Source of the DNA: Rikenellaceae bacterium
GTDB lineage: Bacteria > Bacteroidota > Bacteroidia > Bacteroidales > Rikenellaceae
Reading direction: 5' to 3'
Assembly: GCA_017442365.1 (NCBI GenBank)
Contig: JAFRZW010000006.1
Location: 62,001-126,000 of the forward strand
Length of the DNA: 64,000 nucleotides
The position numbers were made by a program, and so were the translations under genes. Below, in pieces: positions 63,813 to 64,000 of this stretch. How positions within the stretch are numbered: the stretch's first letter is position 1; each line of letters begins with the position of its first letter. The notes beneath the pieces are model-generated. The model had not been told where the DNA came from. It ran no database searches and saw nothing but the letters and a program-made list of their open reading frames with translations.

Positions 63813-63836
63813 AGGTCGTGCCCGAAAGCGCGACCT
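63813..63836 (-). terminator. Bidirectional terminator at the right edge
   Basis: AGGTCGTGC (63813-63821) and GCGCGACCT (63828-63836), one wobble pair, 6-base loop; T-run on the minus strand. Confidence 0.8.
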
Positions 63837-63858
63837 ATTTATGTCCACACGCACCGAG

Positions 63859-64000
63859 TTACTCCCCCGCACCAAACAGTATCGCATCGAATCGTTCGGA
63901 ATCGAGTCCCTCCGACTTGACCAGCACACGCCCATCACGATCGATCAAAAAGCAGGTCGGTGTCGCCTGCACACCATACTCGATTTTGAAGGGCGAGCAG
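63859..64000 (-). CDS. Thioredoxin/TlpA-like protein, C-terminal end only
   Basis: Only the last 46 complete codons are inside the window; the 5' part lies beyond the right edge. The visible part, IEYGVQATPTCFLIDRDGRV followed by LVKSEGL, contains the cis-Pro strand (ATPT) and the following beta-hairpin of the thioredoxin fold as found in TlpA/ResA-like and DUF4369-linked oxidoreductases of Bacteroidetes. The redox CxxC would be upstream and cannot be checked. Terminated by the hairpin at 63813-63836. Confidence 0.75.
   Translation of the reverse strand, partial: CSPFKIEYGVQATPTCFLIDRDGRVLVKSEGLDSERFDAILFGAGE

Overview
The window looks like a chromosomal segment of a gut-type Bacteroidales bacterium, most likely Alistipes or another Rikenellaceae. 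The evidence is two SusC/SusD outer-membrane pairs, an Mfa/Fim-type fimbrial locus, type B ribosomal protein L31, a PnuC-like transporter joined to thiamine pyrophosphokinase, many lipoproteins, and Bacteroidetes promoters (TTTG, about 20 bases, TANNTTTG) upstream of many genes. Coding DNA is moderately GC-rich; several surface-protein genes are clearly more AT-rich. The genus is an inference. I saw no rRNA, phage, insertion sequence, integrase or CRISPR array.

Layout. 1-10.4 kb: a minus-strand starch/maltodextrin-type uptake operon (MFS sugar transporter, SusC, SusD, SusE running off the left edge), facing a LytS/LytTR two-component system and a DUF819 membrane protein on the plus strand. 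Two direct repeats between them match a LytTR operator at the activating position for the MFS-susCDE promoter. 10.4-14.1 kb: bile-acid-symporter-like protein, PlsC acyltransferase and a POTRA-less BamA-like barrel in one operon. 14.1-20.5 kb: NhaA, L31, a small barrel with a Lys/Glu repeat protein, a CAT-anticodon tRNA with an unusual T arm, a secreted esterase, and a lipoprotein/PepSY/FNT channel operon. 20.5-24.7 kb: a 1052-residue coiled-coil surface lipoprotein, divergent from a small XRE repressor, with a perfect 16-bp palindrome at the lipoprotein promoter. 24.7-31.8 kb: thiamine transport and pyrophosphorylation; ResB-CcsA-triheme peroxidase; a P-type calcium ATPase. 31.9-35.2 kb: GH84 hexosaminidase with a barrel-less TonB-plug protein, and a TlpA-like lipoprotein.

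35.3-44.1 kb is a six-gene fimbrial operon (DUF3575, DUF3868/OmpA-like, Mfa1-like shaft, Mfa2/FimB-like anchor, minor subunit, 971-residue DUF4906 tip candidate). 44.5-59.9 kb is a nine-gene operon read from one strong promoter: SusC, SusD, DUF4984 and DUF5003 lipoproteins, two leucine-rich-repeat lipoproteins, a subtilisin-like lipoprotein protease, a DUF1573 protein and a lipocalin-like lipoprotein. It has no glycosidase, so a protein- or peptide-capture system is the best reading; this is the most interesting large locus here. 60-64 kb: NifX-like protein, NhaC antiporter, Uup-like ABC-F ATPase and the end of a thioredoxin-like gene.

How it fits together: most of the window is cell-envelope biology, namely nutrient capture by SusCD complexes, adhesion by fimbriae and surface lipoproteins, ion homeostasis (NhaA, NhaC, Ca ATPase) and periplasmic redox (cytochrome c maturation, peroxidase, TlpA). 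Family names come from recognising motifs and overall sequence, not from a database search.
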